IMG/VR virus record: IMGVR_UViG_3300044490_000188
Span: 1-20,009 of that record
Source of the DNA: a virus
DNA: 20,009 nt
Reading direction: 5' to 3' (one strand)
Below the pieces are notes generated by a model, which saw only the letters and a list, made by a program, of their open reading frames with translations, had not been told where the DNA came from and did not search any database. How positions within the stretch are numbered: the first letter of the stretch is position 1; each line of letters starts with the position of its first letter. Made by a program: the position numbers and the translations under genes. Positions 1 to 6,732 of this stretch are shown one piece after another.

Positions 1-2
1 AG

Positions 3-272
3 GGATTTCGCGGCCTCGGTGGGGAACGCCCCCTACGATGTCCGTTCGGCTCGACCGGCGCGTGGTACAAGTACTGGCAGGGGATCATCAGCCAGGCCCA
101 GATCCGCCCTGGCTGTCTCCAGCAACTGCGGCGCACAGGTGCGAGCCACCTGGCGATCGATCACCCAGACGCGGTTCAGCGCTACCTCGGCCACCGCACA
201 CCAGGCATGCAGCGACACTACGTGGACCTGTCGATCGCCAGGCCGATCGCAATCCTGCCACCGGAGATTTAG
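3..272 (+). CDS. Tyrosine recombinase / phage integrase, C-terminal part (5' end outside window)
   Basis: The frame is open from base 3 to the TAG at 270-272, giving the last 89 residues of a site-specific recombinase that would integrate or excise the prophage. Visible catalytic-domain features are the helix around QQLRRTGAS, which holds the second catalytic Arg, then YLGHRTPGMQRHYVD, which contains the GH motif His and the nucleophile Tyr of the HY pair. The position normally occupied by His in H-x-x-R is Gln here (QQLR), a change seen in other family members. It is the only gene on the + strand and converges on the tail operon with a 10-nt gap. The N-terminal DNA-binding and first catalytic Arg regions lie beyond the window edge, so an intact gene cannot be confirmed. 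The family call is firm; its role in this prophage is inferred from position. Confidence 0.85.
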   Translation, partial: GFRGLGGERPLRCPFGSTGAWYKYWQGIISQAQIRPGCLQQLRRTGASHLAIDHPDAVQRYLGHRTPGMQRHYVDLSIARPIAILPPEI

Positions 273-282
273 CTGCGCCGAC

Positions 283-714
283 TCACTGCGAAGCGGAAGT
301 CCACTTCCCCACTGGGCACTGAAACGCGCGACCGCGGGCCTTCCAGTCAATAGCACACCCGCACTTCAGGCAGCGGCGATTCTCCCTAAACTCGCACGTA
401 TCGCAGACGTTTAACCGCTCCGCATACTGCTCCGCACTCACCAGCGTACAGCCGTCGCTGACGAATGACACCAGTGATTTCGTCAGGTTCCACAACTGCT
501 CGGCCACGGAGGGCATTGCCACCGTAGCCTGGCGAGTGCTGCTCCCGCAAGGTTGTGCTGGTGCCTGCCCGCGCTGGCCTGGTCCGTAGCCTCCTTCCCA
601 CGCCCGAAAATAGCTCTCTTTCGTTTTGCACAGCGCGTACCAAGCGGCATTTTTTTTGATTCCATGCCGCTCGCAAAATCCAGGTCCAGAACAGACGCAC
701 CCTGTATCCGCCAT
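283..714 (-). CDS. Small Cys-rich protein with two Cys clusters, tail module, function unknown
   Basis: This 143-residue protein has an N-terminal cluster C-x-C-x-GPG-x-C-x-RH followed by LCKTKESYFRAWEGGYGPGQ. Its C-terminal cluster is CDTCEFRENRRCLKCGC...CPVGKW, which looks like a treble-clef or zinc-knuckle metal site. The middle is low complexity, followed by a probable helix near VAEQLWNLTKSLVSFV. I recall the N-terminal motif from planctomycete prophage proteins, but no function is known to me. The ATG at 714 was chosen because it overlaps the stop of the upstream gene by one base (TAATG), which indicates translational coupling. An upstream in-frame start at 762 would overlap the neighbour by 49 bases and is less likely. 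It is the last gene of the - strand operon, 10 nt from the convergent integrase. Confidence 0.8.
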   Translation of the reverse strand: MADTGCVCSGPGFCERHGIKKNAAWYALCKTKESYFRAWEGGYGPGQRGQAPAQPCGSSTRQATVAMPSVAEQLWNLTKSLVSFVSDGCTLVSAEQYAERLNVCDTCEFRENRRCLKCGCAIDWKARGRAFQCPVGKWTSASQ

Positions 715-1622
715 TACAGCACCCACTCTGTTATGTGAATGTTGAAGGTCCCCGTGCAGCATTCGTTGTCAAGCGAAATCGGGCCAAATGAAATCGTCAA
801 CCCTTCTGGGATTCCGGCGTATGGCCTCAGTCCCTCATACAGCAGCACGTCGTCCTTGTCCCAAATGTCCAATCTCCAGTCGCACCAGCGGTTATGGTAT
901 CGCGTTCCATAAAACTTGAACCGGAAACAGCAGGTCGTGCTTTCCCCGAAACACACTATCCCGCCAGAGATCCATTCGCACTCGCATTCATCGCCGACCT
1001 CGCCGGCGCATCCCGGGTCATCGTCGCAGTTCAGTTGCCAGAAAGCCCCGTCGATTTCCTCGCATCCAGCTACGTTTTCGATTGTCAGCGTCAACTCTGC
1101 CGGCATACAGAAGTGGCAAAACCTGCAAGTGCAGGTATCGTACCCGATGCTGTTGCAGTCATCGGTGTAGATGCGCACGGTAACGTCACCGCAGCATTTG
1201 TTCCCCTCGCCGCATCCGTAATCGTCCGATGGAATGACGAACGTGTAATCGAATGGGTAGCACGGTACGGTGACTTCCAGTTCCCAGGAATCCATGCAAC
1301 ATGAGTCGCTCAAAACCAGTTCGGCACGGATGACCAGTCGCACCAATCCAGGCGACCCCTCAACGTCGTTGCACGTAACCGATAGCGTGCCGGCCGAACA
1401 GGGAAAATCATATACCTGCCACGGGCTAGCAATTCCTCCAGAAATCCCATGCACATCGCAGAAGCAATCCGGCGCGTGAATGTCGAACAGGACCGTAGCC
1501 CACGTTTCCAGGGATATGCAGCAGCCGCAGTCCTGACAGCAGCAGCAATCTTCCTCGAATGCAATCTCCCCGTCCTCTAAGCAGAGAATATCGTCGTCCC
1601 ATAGGTGAATCTCGTCCGTCAT
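714..1622 (-). CDS. Extremely cysteine-rich tail-module protein (34 Cys in 302 aa)
   Basis: I count 34 cysteines in 302 residues, about 11 percent. They include a CCCC run and a further CC near residues 26-35 and several later CC pairs (SCC, KCC, TCC, ECC), together with C-x-C and C-x2-C spacings. Between the Cys clusters are alternating hydrophobic stretches typical of beta strands (LTLTIENV, LRLVIRAELVL, FKFYG, GLTISFGPISL). This suggests two or three beta-sandwich units clamped by disulfides or metal. The protein is acidic (many Asp and Glu) and has no signal peptide. The position after the hub-like and coiled-coil tail genes points to a distal tail, fibre or tip protein; that is inference. 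The ATG at 1622 follows the previous stop by 6 nt and has no clear Shine-Dalgarno, so it probably relies on coupling. I do not recognise a named family. Confidence 0.85.
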   Translation of the reverse strand: MTDEIHLWDDDILCLEDGEIAFEEDCCCCQDCGCCISLETWATVLFDIHAPDCFCDVHGISGGIASPWQVYDFPCSAGTLSVTCNDVEGSPGLVRLVIRAELVLSDSCCMDSWELEVTVPCYPFDYTFVIPSDDYGCGEGNKCCGDVTVRIYTDDCNSIGYDTCTCRFCHFCMPAELTLTIENVAGCEEIDGAFWQLNCDDDPGCAGEVGDECECEWISGGIVCFGESTTCCFRFKFYGTRYHNRWCDWRLDIWDKDDVLLYEGLRPYAGIPEGLTISFGPISLDNECCTGTFNIHITEWVL

Positions 1623-1628
1623 GGCGGC

Positions 1629-2234
1629 TCAGCAATACCGGAACTGCCAGGGTTCGCAGACCCACGCCGTCCAGCCAGGGTACTTGCCCCAGCGGACCTT
1701 CTTGCCGACCTTCAGCGTCACATCGTGCGCGTTGAGCACGCTGAACATATTCCCCGTGGCCACCCACGCCTGGTTGTGCCGCTCCACGGTGCCCCAGCTG
1801 CCCGCGGCGATGTCAGCCACGACAACCTTGCCGATGTAGAACGCGCCTGTTGCCGACCAGATCCACCACTCCCCCGCTCCAGCCGCACCCAGGCCGCGCG
1901 AATAGAGCGCGAAGCACACCGTGCCCTCGGCCAGATAGTCCCCGCTGAGCACGTGCCCGACCAGGCGTTCCCCGCGTTTCTCGTGCGTCGGCGTCTGATC
2001 TCCCGGGATGGCTGGAAACCACGAGTCGAGCAGCTCGATATAGAACGTATTGCCGCTGGTCGGGTAGGTTTCCCCGCCGTCCACCGTCTGCGCCAACCGG
2101 ACGTCGCGCGGCCAGTCGTGGTGAAACAGCCGATTCGTCTGCCGCTCCAGGTCACGGCGCAGGCTAGCCGCCTCGCGCTCGAGCTGCGAGACGCGACGGT
2201 GCAGTGAATTGTCCTTGGTTGGTGCACCGGCCAT
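1629..2234 (-). CDS. Coiled-coil-start tail protein, probable distal tail component
   Basis: This 201-residue protein begins with a heptad-rich helix at about residues 8-36 (LHRRVSQLEREAASLRRDLE), likely a trimerising or oligomerising coiled coil. A Trp- and Gly-rich beta region follows, with WWIWSATGAFYIGKVVV and a C-terminus near WTAWVCEPWQFRYC. The layout resembles small tail fibre or tip proteins, and the place directly after the hub-like gene supports a tail role. The ATG at 2234 was chosen over the longer start at 2291 because it lies 4 nt after the upstream stop, while the longer form would overlap that gene by over 50 bases. The specific function is unknown. Confidence 0.8.
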   Translation of the reverse strand: MAGAPTKDNSLHRRVSQLEREAASLRRDLERQTNRLFHHDWPRDVRLAQTVDGGETYPTSGNTFYIELLDSWFPAIPGDQTPTHEKRGERLVGHVLSGDYLAEGTVCFALYSRGLGAAGAGEWWIWSATGAFYIGKVVVADIAAGSWGTVERHNQAWVATGNMFSVLNAHDVTLKVGKKVRWGKYPGWTAWVCEPWQFRYC

Positions 2235-2238
2235 TGTG

Positions 2239-4509
2239 CTATCCAGGGTTGCGTGGGTTCCGCTGGTGGAGACTGCCGGAACTGGCGGCACTGGCGGCCA
2301 GATACGGTGGCGTCAACTTGGAGCGCGGCGCGACCGGCATGATCTGCAGGGGATCCAACTCGCCTGCCCAGGTCAGAACGAGCATGACGGGATCGCCACC
2401 ATCGCGCGGAATCCGCACGCCGATCTCCGTCACCGGGGAGTTGATCACGTGGTGATGTCCATTGACCGCGGCCGGGTCGCCGATCTCCGTGACCAGGTCC
2501 CCGATCGCGATGTCCGTCCGGAGTCGTTTGGTCTCCAGCCGCAGCACGAAGTGTGTGACGCAGTACCAGGCTGCGGCGATTTTGGCCAAGGCCTTCAATC
2601 GCGCCTCGTCGTCATCGGGCGAAACTTTCGGGATATGCCCACCGGTGGAACGCAGCAGCGAACCGTCGTTTTTGGCGCCCACCACGGTCCCAGGTGCCAC
2701 GTAGTCTTTGCGATAGCCGTCCCCGGCATCGATCACCAGCTTCCGAATCGCGTCCACGTTGGCCGGAGGCGTGGCTGGCCAGACGCCCTCGACGTGCCGA
2801 TCGTCCGGCAGACTCAGCGTCAGGATCATCCCGTCGCGAAAGTTGTACCCGCCCGGGTGCTCGTCCACTGGCAAGCGCGTGAAGTCCGCCGTGGCGATCG
2901 CATGCTGTCCGACACCGCCGTGGACGCGCACGAAAACGCCGCGGCTATCGGGTGGGACTCGGACACTGGCAGAGAACCTGTTGTTGGCGTCGCTGTTGGA
3001 TTCCTCGGCGGTGAGGGTATCGGCCAGCGTCTCCGCGTCCACCCAGCGGACCGTAGTGTCGTACCTGGTTTCCTGCCGCTTGAGGAAGACCAACGAGGAC
3101 AGCTCCTCGCGATCGCGCTTCGGCTCCTCGTAGGTGCCGTTTTTCACGGCATCGCCGCTGTAGTCAATGCCCTTGATCAGCGGCAGCGACTGCTCGAAAG
3201 CCAGGGTGGGGAAATAGATAGGCTCGCCAGCCGCGCCTCCGTCCGCAGCGGGAAATAGTGGGTTGGCGTCCCCGCCTTCGCCATTCTTCACTTTCTTGTT
3301 CCAGGTCGTGGGCAAACGGAAGAACGAAAACACTCGCTCCAACTTCGGGACGTCGCGCGCGTCCCGATTCTTCTTCTGCTTCTCCTTCGTGCCGAGACCT
3401 GCGTACCCCGCCGAACCACTCGCCCCCTCCTCGTAGGCCGTTTCATCTGCCGCGACCCAACCCGGCTCGATCGTGGCATCGGTCACGCTAAACGAACCCA
3501 CGCTGCGGCGCCGTGCACCGCGACAAACAACCTGGTCATACCGCTGCACGCTGTCGTCGCGCAGGACTGCCACCGTCAACTGGTCCTGATTGAACAGCAA
3601 TCGCTTCTGGTGCGCGTTGGCGGGAATCGCGGAGGCCCCGGGCAGCGGGACGATCACGTCCCGCGCCACCAGCGTCTCGGTGTGCAACACGACATTATCC
3701 GGGTCCTCCTCTTCCTCTGGAGATTCGACCTCCAGCCACCACAACAGCAGCCGCTTGCGGTTGATCACACGCTCGATCAGGCTGTAGGTCGTCTGTCCTT
3801 CCTGCGCCAACTCCGGCCGGTCCCAGGTCGGGATGTTGTGCGCGGAATCCAGCGCAAACGGGATCCGGATAGCGTCACCGTTGTCGCGCGGCGTCTGCAG
3901 CGCGAGCAGATACTCGACCACATCCGCGCTCGACCAGTGCTCGGACCAGTCGGGGTCAGACGCGAACACGTAACTGCCGTCTTTCGACAGTGAGCGATTG
4001 GCGTGTCCGCCGTCATTGAACGTGAGCGCGCGGGCCGTCTTGGTGGTGGATCCATCGAAGTATGAATGCAGGATCCAATGATCCGCCAGCAGCTTCTCCA
4101 GGCCGTAGGCGGTGAAGAGCTGTTCCCCGCTGGAAAACGCGCCCGCTGCGTCGCGGGCACCCCACAGCGTGTCGTCGTTCAGGTCGATCGCGCCATACCA
4201 GGTCTTGGTCTGCCACTCGTGCCATTCGTACTCGCGATACATATCGATTTCGATCTTCACGAACAGCCGCGAGACGTTGCTTTTCTTGGCGTACCAGATG
4301 AAGCCCGGCTCGTCGATCTGTGAGATCGAACCGTACCGCCAGGCCAGCGTGGCTGTCGGGAGCGTGGGAGCGCAGCACCAGACCGCCTCGAGGCACTGCA
4401 GGTGGTCGATCCGCTGCCAAGTCTCGTTCCAATGGGCGCGCGTGTAGACACGATGATCGCCGACCTCGCGGATCCCGCCGTAGCCAAAATCAATCGTGGT
4501 GACAGGCAT
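2239..4509 (-). CDS. Large tail protein, probable baseplate/tail hub
   Basis: A 756-residue protein, the largest in the tail module. The N-terminal third is rich in aromatic residues and beta-like (HWNETWQRIDHL, WRYGSISQI, FIWYAKKSNVSRLFVKIEI). It contains ADHWILHSYFDGS and ARALTFNDGG, which I associate with large distal-tail proteins of planctomycete phages. An acidic loop (ESPEEEEDPDN) lies near residue 290, and a charged linker (GTKEKQKKNRDARD) sits mid-protein. The C-terminal part has VTEIGDPAAVNGHHHVINSPVTEI, resembling hub-domain strands that carry parameter-like loops. No enzymatic motif is evident. By position, after the tape measure and the small tail genes, it corresponds to the tail-tip hub (lambda gpJ or gp27-like role); this is inferred. 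Its ATG overlaps the upstream stop by one base (TGATG). Confidence 0.8.
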   Translation of the reverse strand: MPVTTIDFGYGGIREVGDHRVYTRAHWNETWQRIDHLQCLEAVWCCAPTLPTATLAWRYGSISQIDEPGFIWYAKKSNVSRLFVKIEIDMYREYEWHEWQTKTWYGAIDLNDDTLWGARDAAGAFSSGEQLFTAYGLEKLLADHWILHSYFDGSTTKTARALTFNDGGHANRSLSKDGSYVFASDPDWSEHWSSADVVEYLLALQTPRDNGDAIRIPFALDSAHNIPTWDRPELAQEGQTTYSLIERVINRKRLLLWWLEVESPEEEEDPDNVVLHTETLVARDVIVPLPGASAIPANAHQKRLLFNQDQLTVAVLRDDSVQRYDQVVCRGARRRSVGSFSVTDATIEPGWVAADETAYEEGASGSAGYAGLGTKEKQKKNRDARDVPKLERVFSFFRLPTTWNKKVKNGEGGDANPLFPAADGGAAGEPIYFPTLAFEQSLPLIKGIDYSGDAVKNGTYEEPKRDREELSSLVFLKRQETRYDTTVRWVDAETLADTLTAEESNSDANNRFSASVRVPPDSRGVFVRVHGGVGQHAIATADFTRLPVDEHPGGYNFRDGMILTLSLPDDRHVEGVWPATPPANVDAIRKLVIDAGDGYRKDYVAPGTVVGAKNDGSLLRSTGGHIPKVSPDDDEARLKALAKIAAAWYCVTHFVLRLETKRLRTDIAIGDLVTEIGDPAAVNGHHHVINSPVTEIGVRIPRDGGDPVMLVLTWAGELDPLQIMPVAPRSKLTPPYLAASAASSGSLHQRNPRNPG

Positions 4510-5159
4510 CAAGTCAGTCCCAGGCTGCCAGTGGCCGCGCCGACGCAGAGGATCTGGCCGCGGATCACGGTCTTGATCTTGTCGTCGTCGGAATCGTCGA
4601 CGAGCGCCAGTTCGTAGTCGTAGTAGGTGTCGGCCGTCAGACCCACGGTGTCCACCTGGTCGAGCTTCACCGTGACGGTGGCCGGAGTGGTGTTGGCCAG
4701 GCCCACGGTGTCGACCGTGATACTGGAGTGCGTGCGCGTCCAGGTGTGCGTGCCGACTCCGGCGCCGGTGATGTCCACGGCGGATCCGCCGGACGTGAGC
4801 GAGAGCTTGAACGTGTCGGTCGTCTTGTCGATCACCCAGTACGTCGTGTTGAGCGCCAATCCCCCCGGCAGTGTGTCGGTCGTCGTGAGCCGCACTGCCT
4901 GGCCGTTGGACAGACCGTGAGCCGCGTCGGTACAGACGTCCGTCCCTGCGTCGGCTGTGAAGTTGCCCGTGGCGGCTGCCAGGCTGGAGGCCTCGATCGC
5001 CGGGGCTGCGCCGTCCGTGGCCCAGATTTTGAATCGCCACACGTCCGAGGCCTCGACTACCAATTCCGTCTCCAGGTCGCCCTCGTAGCACTGGATCTGC
5101 CACTTCTTGGTGCGACCCTGCTCGATAGTCAGTTGTGGCCCTGCGGCGGAAATGGTCAT
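4509..5159 (-). CDS. BppU-like baseplate protein with an inserted phage tail domain
   Basis: This 216-residue protein appears to be two parts of one beta domain split by an insert. Residues about 1-55 (QGRTKKWQIQCYEG, VWRFKIWATDG) and 150-210 (TYYDYELALVDDSDDDKIKTVIRGQI) together resemble the N-terminal BppU-type domain of receptor-binding baseplate proteins. Between them, residues about 65-145 form a small module (DAAHGLSNGQAVRLTT, LALNTTYWVIDKTTDTFKLS, GVGTHTW). Its Gly-Leu-N-G-x-x-V and TYYVI-type pattern recurs in many phage tail and fibre proteins. The expected role is in the baseplate periphery or receptor-binding apparatus. It lies 6 nt after the preceding stop and overlaps the hub-like gene by one base. 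Domain names come from pattern memory and are moderately certain. Confidence 0.8.
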   Translation of the reverse strand: MTISAAGPQLTIEQGRTKKWQIQCYEGDLETELVVEASDVWRFKIWATDGAAPAIEASSLAAATGNFTADAGTDVCTDAAHGLSNGQAVRLTTTDTLPGGLALNTTYWVIDKTTDTFKLSLTSGGSAVDITGAGVGTHTWTRTHSSITVDTVGLANTTPATVTVKLDQVDTVGLTADTYYDYELALVDDSDDDKIKTVIRGQILCVGAATGSLGLT

Positions 5160-5165
5160 GGTTGA

Positions 5166-5525
5166 TTACCTCTCATCAGACAACAGAGTGACAACAGCCG
5201 CTCCCGGACCCAGCACGGAGATGTTCGCGGACATGGTCGCCGCGGTCATGTCCACCGCGCCCGGGCCGACGGCCGTCACGTCAGCGGAGCCAGGCGTTGA
5301 CAGTGGCGTGTCGGGAATCGGCACGACGTGCCAGGCCAGCGGCGGCACGTCCACGACGGGGAGACCATACAGGACGTACTGCGGCTCGCCGAGCCACTGC
5401 AGGTTGTCGTAAGACGGCAGGGGCGGGCAGCCGTAGGCGATCTCCGGCACGTCCAGCCAGGTCTCGGGAGCGACCACGAGCGGGGACGGCGCGAGCAGAT
5501 CGGCGATTTCGTCCACGACGGCCAC
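5166..5525 (-). CDS. Small hypothetical tail-module protein with imperfect C-terminal repeats
   Basis: A 119-residue protein. The N-terminus is an amphipathic stretch (DEIADLLAPSPLVV). The middle is Pro- and Tyr-rich (YGCPPLPSYDNLQWLGEPQY). The C-terminus contains two copies of a short motif, TAVGPGAVDMT and SVLGPGAAVVT, about 17 residues apart. The GTG at 5525 is preceded by GAGAGG at suitable spacing and is the best start. It is located between a zinc-binding small protein gene and the BppU-like gene, so a structural tail role is plausible, but I do not recognise a family. Confidence 0.7.
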   Translation of the reverse strand: MAVVDEIADLLAPSPLVVAPETWLDVPEIAYGCPPLPSYDNLQWLGEPQYVLYGLPVVDVPPLAWHVVPIPDTPLSTPGSADVTAVGPGAVDMTAATMSANISVLGPGAAVVTLLSDER

Positions 5526-5540
5526 GGTGCACCTCTCACG

Positions 5541-5843
5541 TCATCCCACGATCGGTCGATGATCGATCGGCCGGCCCTGCTCGATGTTCTCCAGTCGCTG
5601 CTCCAGCGGCACGCACACGGAACACGCCTCGCCGGGGCAGGTGATCCCGTGGCACTGGCGACAGAATCCCAGCTCCAGCTTCCGCTGCAGAATTAGGCCG
5701 ATCGAGGCCCCCACCGGCCAGTGCCGGCCGCAATGGACGCATTGCACCAGGTCGGCCTGTCCCTCACGGGAGCCGTCACCGGGCGTGATCACGATTTGCG
5801 AACTCGGCCGCAATGCCGAGTGTCCCCGCAGCCCTACTGTCAT
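5541..5843 (-). CDS. Small zinc-knuckle protein (CVHCGRHW), tail module
   Basis: A 100-residue protein with a cluster of paired cysteines: CVHC-GRHW at about residues 35-42, CRQC at 61-64, then CPGEACSVC at 69-77. A helical tail follows (VPLEQRLENIEQGRP). The spacing suggests one or two bound zinc ions. I associate the CVHCGRHW and C-x-x-C-VP-x-EQRLE signature with small proteins in planctomycete prophage tail clusters; their function is unknown to me. The ATG at 5843 lies 9 nt after the upstream stop. It could be a structural protein with a metal-stabilised fold or an assembly factor; the sequence does not decide. Confidence 0.8.
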   Translation of the reverse strand: MTVGLRGHSALRPSSQIVITPGDGSREGQADLVQCVHCGRHWPVGASIGLILQRKLELGFCRQCHGITCPGEACSVCVPLEQRLENIEQGRPIDHRPIVG

Positions 5844-5852
5844 GGGCGCTTG

Positions 5853-6302
5853 CTACTCCTCGAAAAACATCGTGGCCTGCACGTCGCCGGCGAAACTCGC
5901 GTGCACCGGCTGCAGGCCCACGCCGTTGGCGGCCGTGGCCGGCAGTACCAGTTCGCAGCCCGGCCGGGCGATCCACTGGAAGGTGGCCCGCTGATTCACG
6001 CTCACATTCAGCAGGATCTCGTCGGCCGTGTACGTTGGCTCCACGGTGTGGTTCTCGCCGGCGGAGGCCAGCGCCACCGGATCACCGGGATCCAGCTTCT
6101 GTGGTGTGACAGCGGTCGCCGTGCCGGCCGCGGTGTAGCGCTGCAGCAGCCATTGCAGTGCGTTGTCCGCTGGCGAGGCATTCGACCCGAAGATCAGCGA
6201 AAACACTTTCGGCCGCACCGTGGTGGCCGATGTCAGACCCAGGACCGAATCGGTGGGCGACGCCACGGTCTGGGCACCGTCGATGACATACTTGCGCGAC
6301 AT
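5853..6302 (-). CDS. Small beta-rich tail structural protein
   Basis: A 149-residue protein (MSRKYVIDGAQTVASPTDSV...). Alternating strands dominate (SLIFGSNASPADNALQWLLQRY, GTATAVTPQKLDPGDPVAL, ADEILLNVSVNQRATFQWI), ending LQPVHASFAGDVQATMFFEE. The pattern TAVTPQKLDPGDPVAL recurs in small virion proteins of planctomycete prophages as I recall them; no biochemical function is known. The ATG at 6302 was chosen over the start at 6314 because GTGAGG lies 6 nt upstream of it. It sits 16 nt after the preceding tail gene and follows the tape measure by one gene, consistent with a distal tail or baseplate position. Confidence 0.8.
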   Translation of the reverse strand: MSRKYVIDGAQTVASPTDSVLGLTSATTVRPKVFSLIFGSNASPADNALQWLLQRYTAAGTATAVTPQKLDPGDPVALASAGENHTVEPTYTADEILLNVSVNQRATFQWIARPGCELVLPATAANGVGLQPVHASFAGDVQATMFFEE

Positions 6303-6318
6303 GGTAAACCTCACGTTT

Positions 6319-6732
6319 TCAAAGCAGGTAATGCGGAGTCATGGTAAATCGCGTGATCAGCTCCGCGCCGTTGACGAGGTTGATGCCTGGACCCACGAGC
6401 CGCAGGACTTTCTGGCAATGCAGTGGCTCGACGGCATCCACGAAATACCCGTGGGCGAACTCGTAGAAGTAATTGAGGTTGTTGTAGGTCACGAGCACCC
6501 AGCCCGTCCGGATGATCGACTGCATCAGCGGGATCGCCAGCATGGCGGACTGGTAACTGTTCCACCACGACACGAGTTCCACCTCGAACTGATCGCCCCA
6601 GCGTCCGAGCCGCTGTTGCCCGACGCCATCCGCTCCAGGCCGCGTAAAGGACGAGCCGTGCTCGTAGGCCAACCCTGGCGGCTGACCGCGCCAAAACTCG
6701 AAGTTGAACACGTCGACCCGATGAGCACTCAT
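6319..6732 (-). CDS. Post-tape-measure tail protein, function unknown
   Basis: A 137-residue protein (MSAHRVDVFNFEFWRGQPPG...) with many aromatic residues, including WWNSYQSAMLAIPLMQS and YNNLNYFYEFAHGYFVDAVEP, and no transmembrane segment or metal motif. The ATG at 6732 overlaps the tape measure stop by four bases (ATGA), indicating translational coupling. Its place directly behind the tape measure is where many siphoviruses encode a distal tail or tail-initiation protein, so that is the favoured inference. No family was recognised from sequence. Confidence 0.75.
   Translation of the reverse strand: MSAHRVDVFNFEFWRGQPPGLAYEHGSSFTRPGADGVGQQRLGRWGDQFEVELVSWWNSYQSAMLAIPLMQSIIRTGWVLVTYNNLNYFYEFAHGYFVDAVEPLHCQKVLRLVGPGINLVNGAELITRFTMTPHYLL

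Noticed and set aside
386-700. Second A-run (A8 at 650-657, - strand) with an open -1 frame inside the Cys-rich gene at 283-714
   Set aside because: The zero frame downstream carries an obviously constrained Cys cluster (CDTCEF...CLKCGC), while the shifted frame reads as Arg-rich shadow sequence, so a programmed frameshift is not supported.
2209-3258. Long + strand open frame of 349 codons
   Set aside because: It lies antisense to the hub-like protein, has Arg/Val/Gly-rich shadow composition and no recognisable motif; it arises from GC-rich codon use of the opposite strand.
4510-5103. Extension of the 2239-4509 reading frame upstream to 5103
   Set aside because: The extension is His-, Arg- and Gly-rich shadow sequence opposite in character to the tail protein, and overlaps the BppU-like gene; the ATG at 4509 coupled to the upstream stop is the real start.
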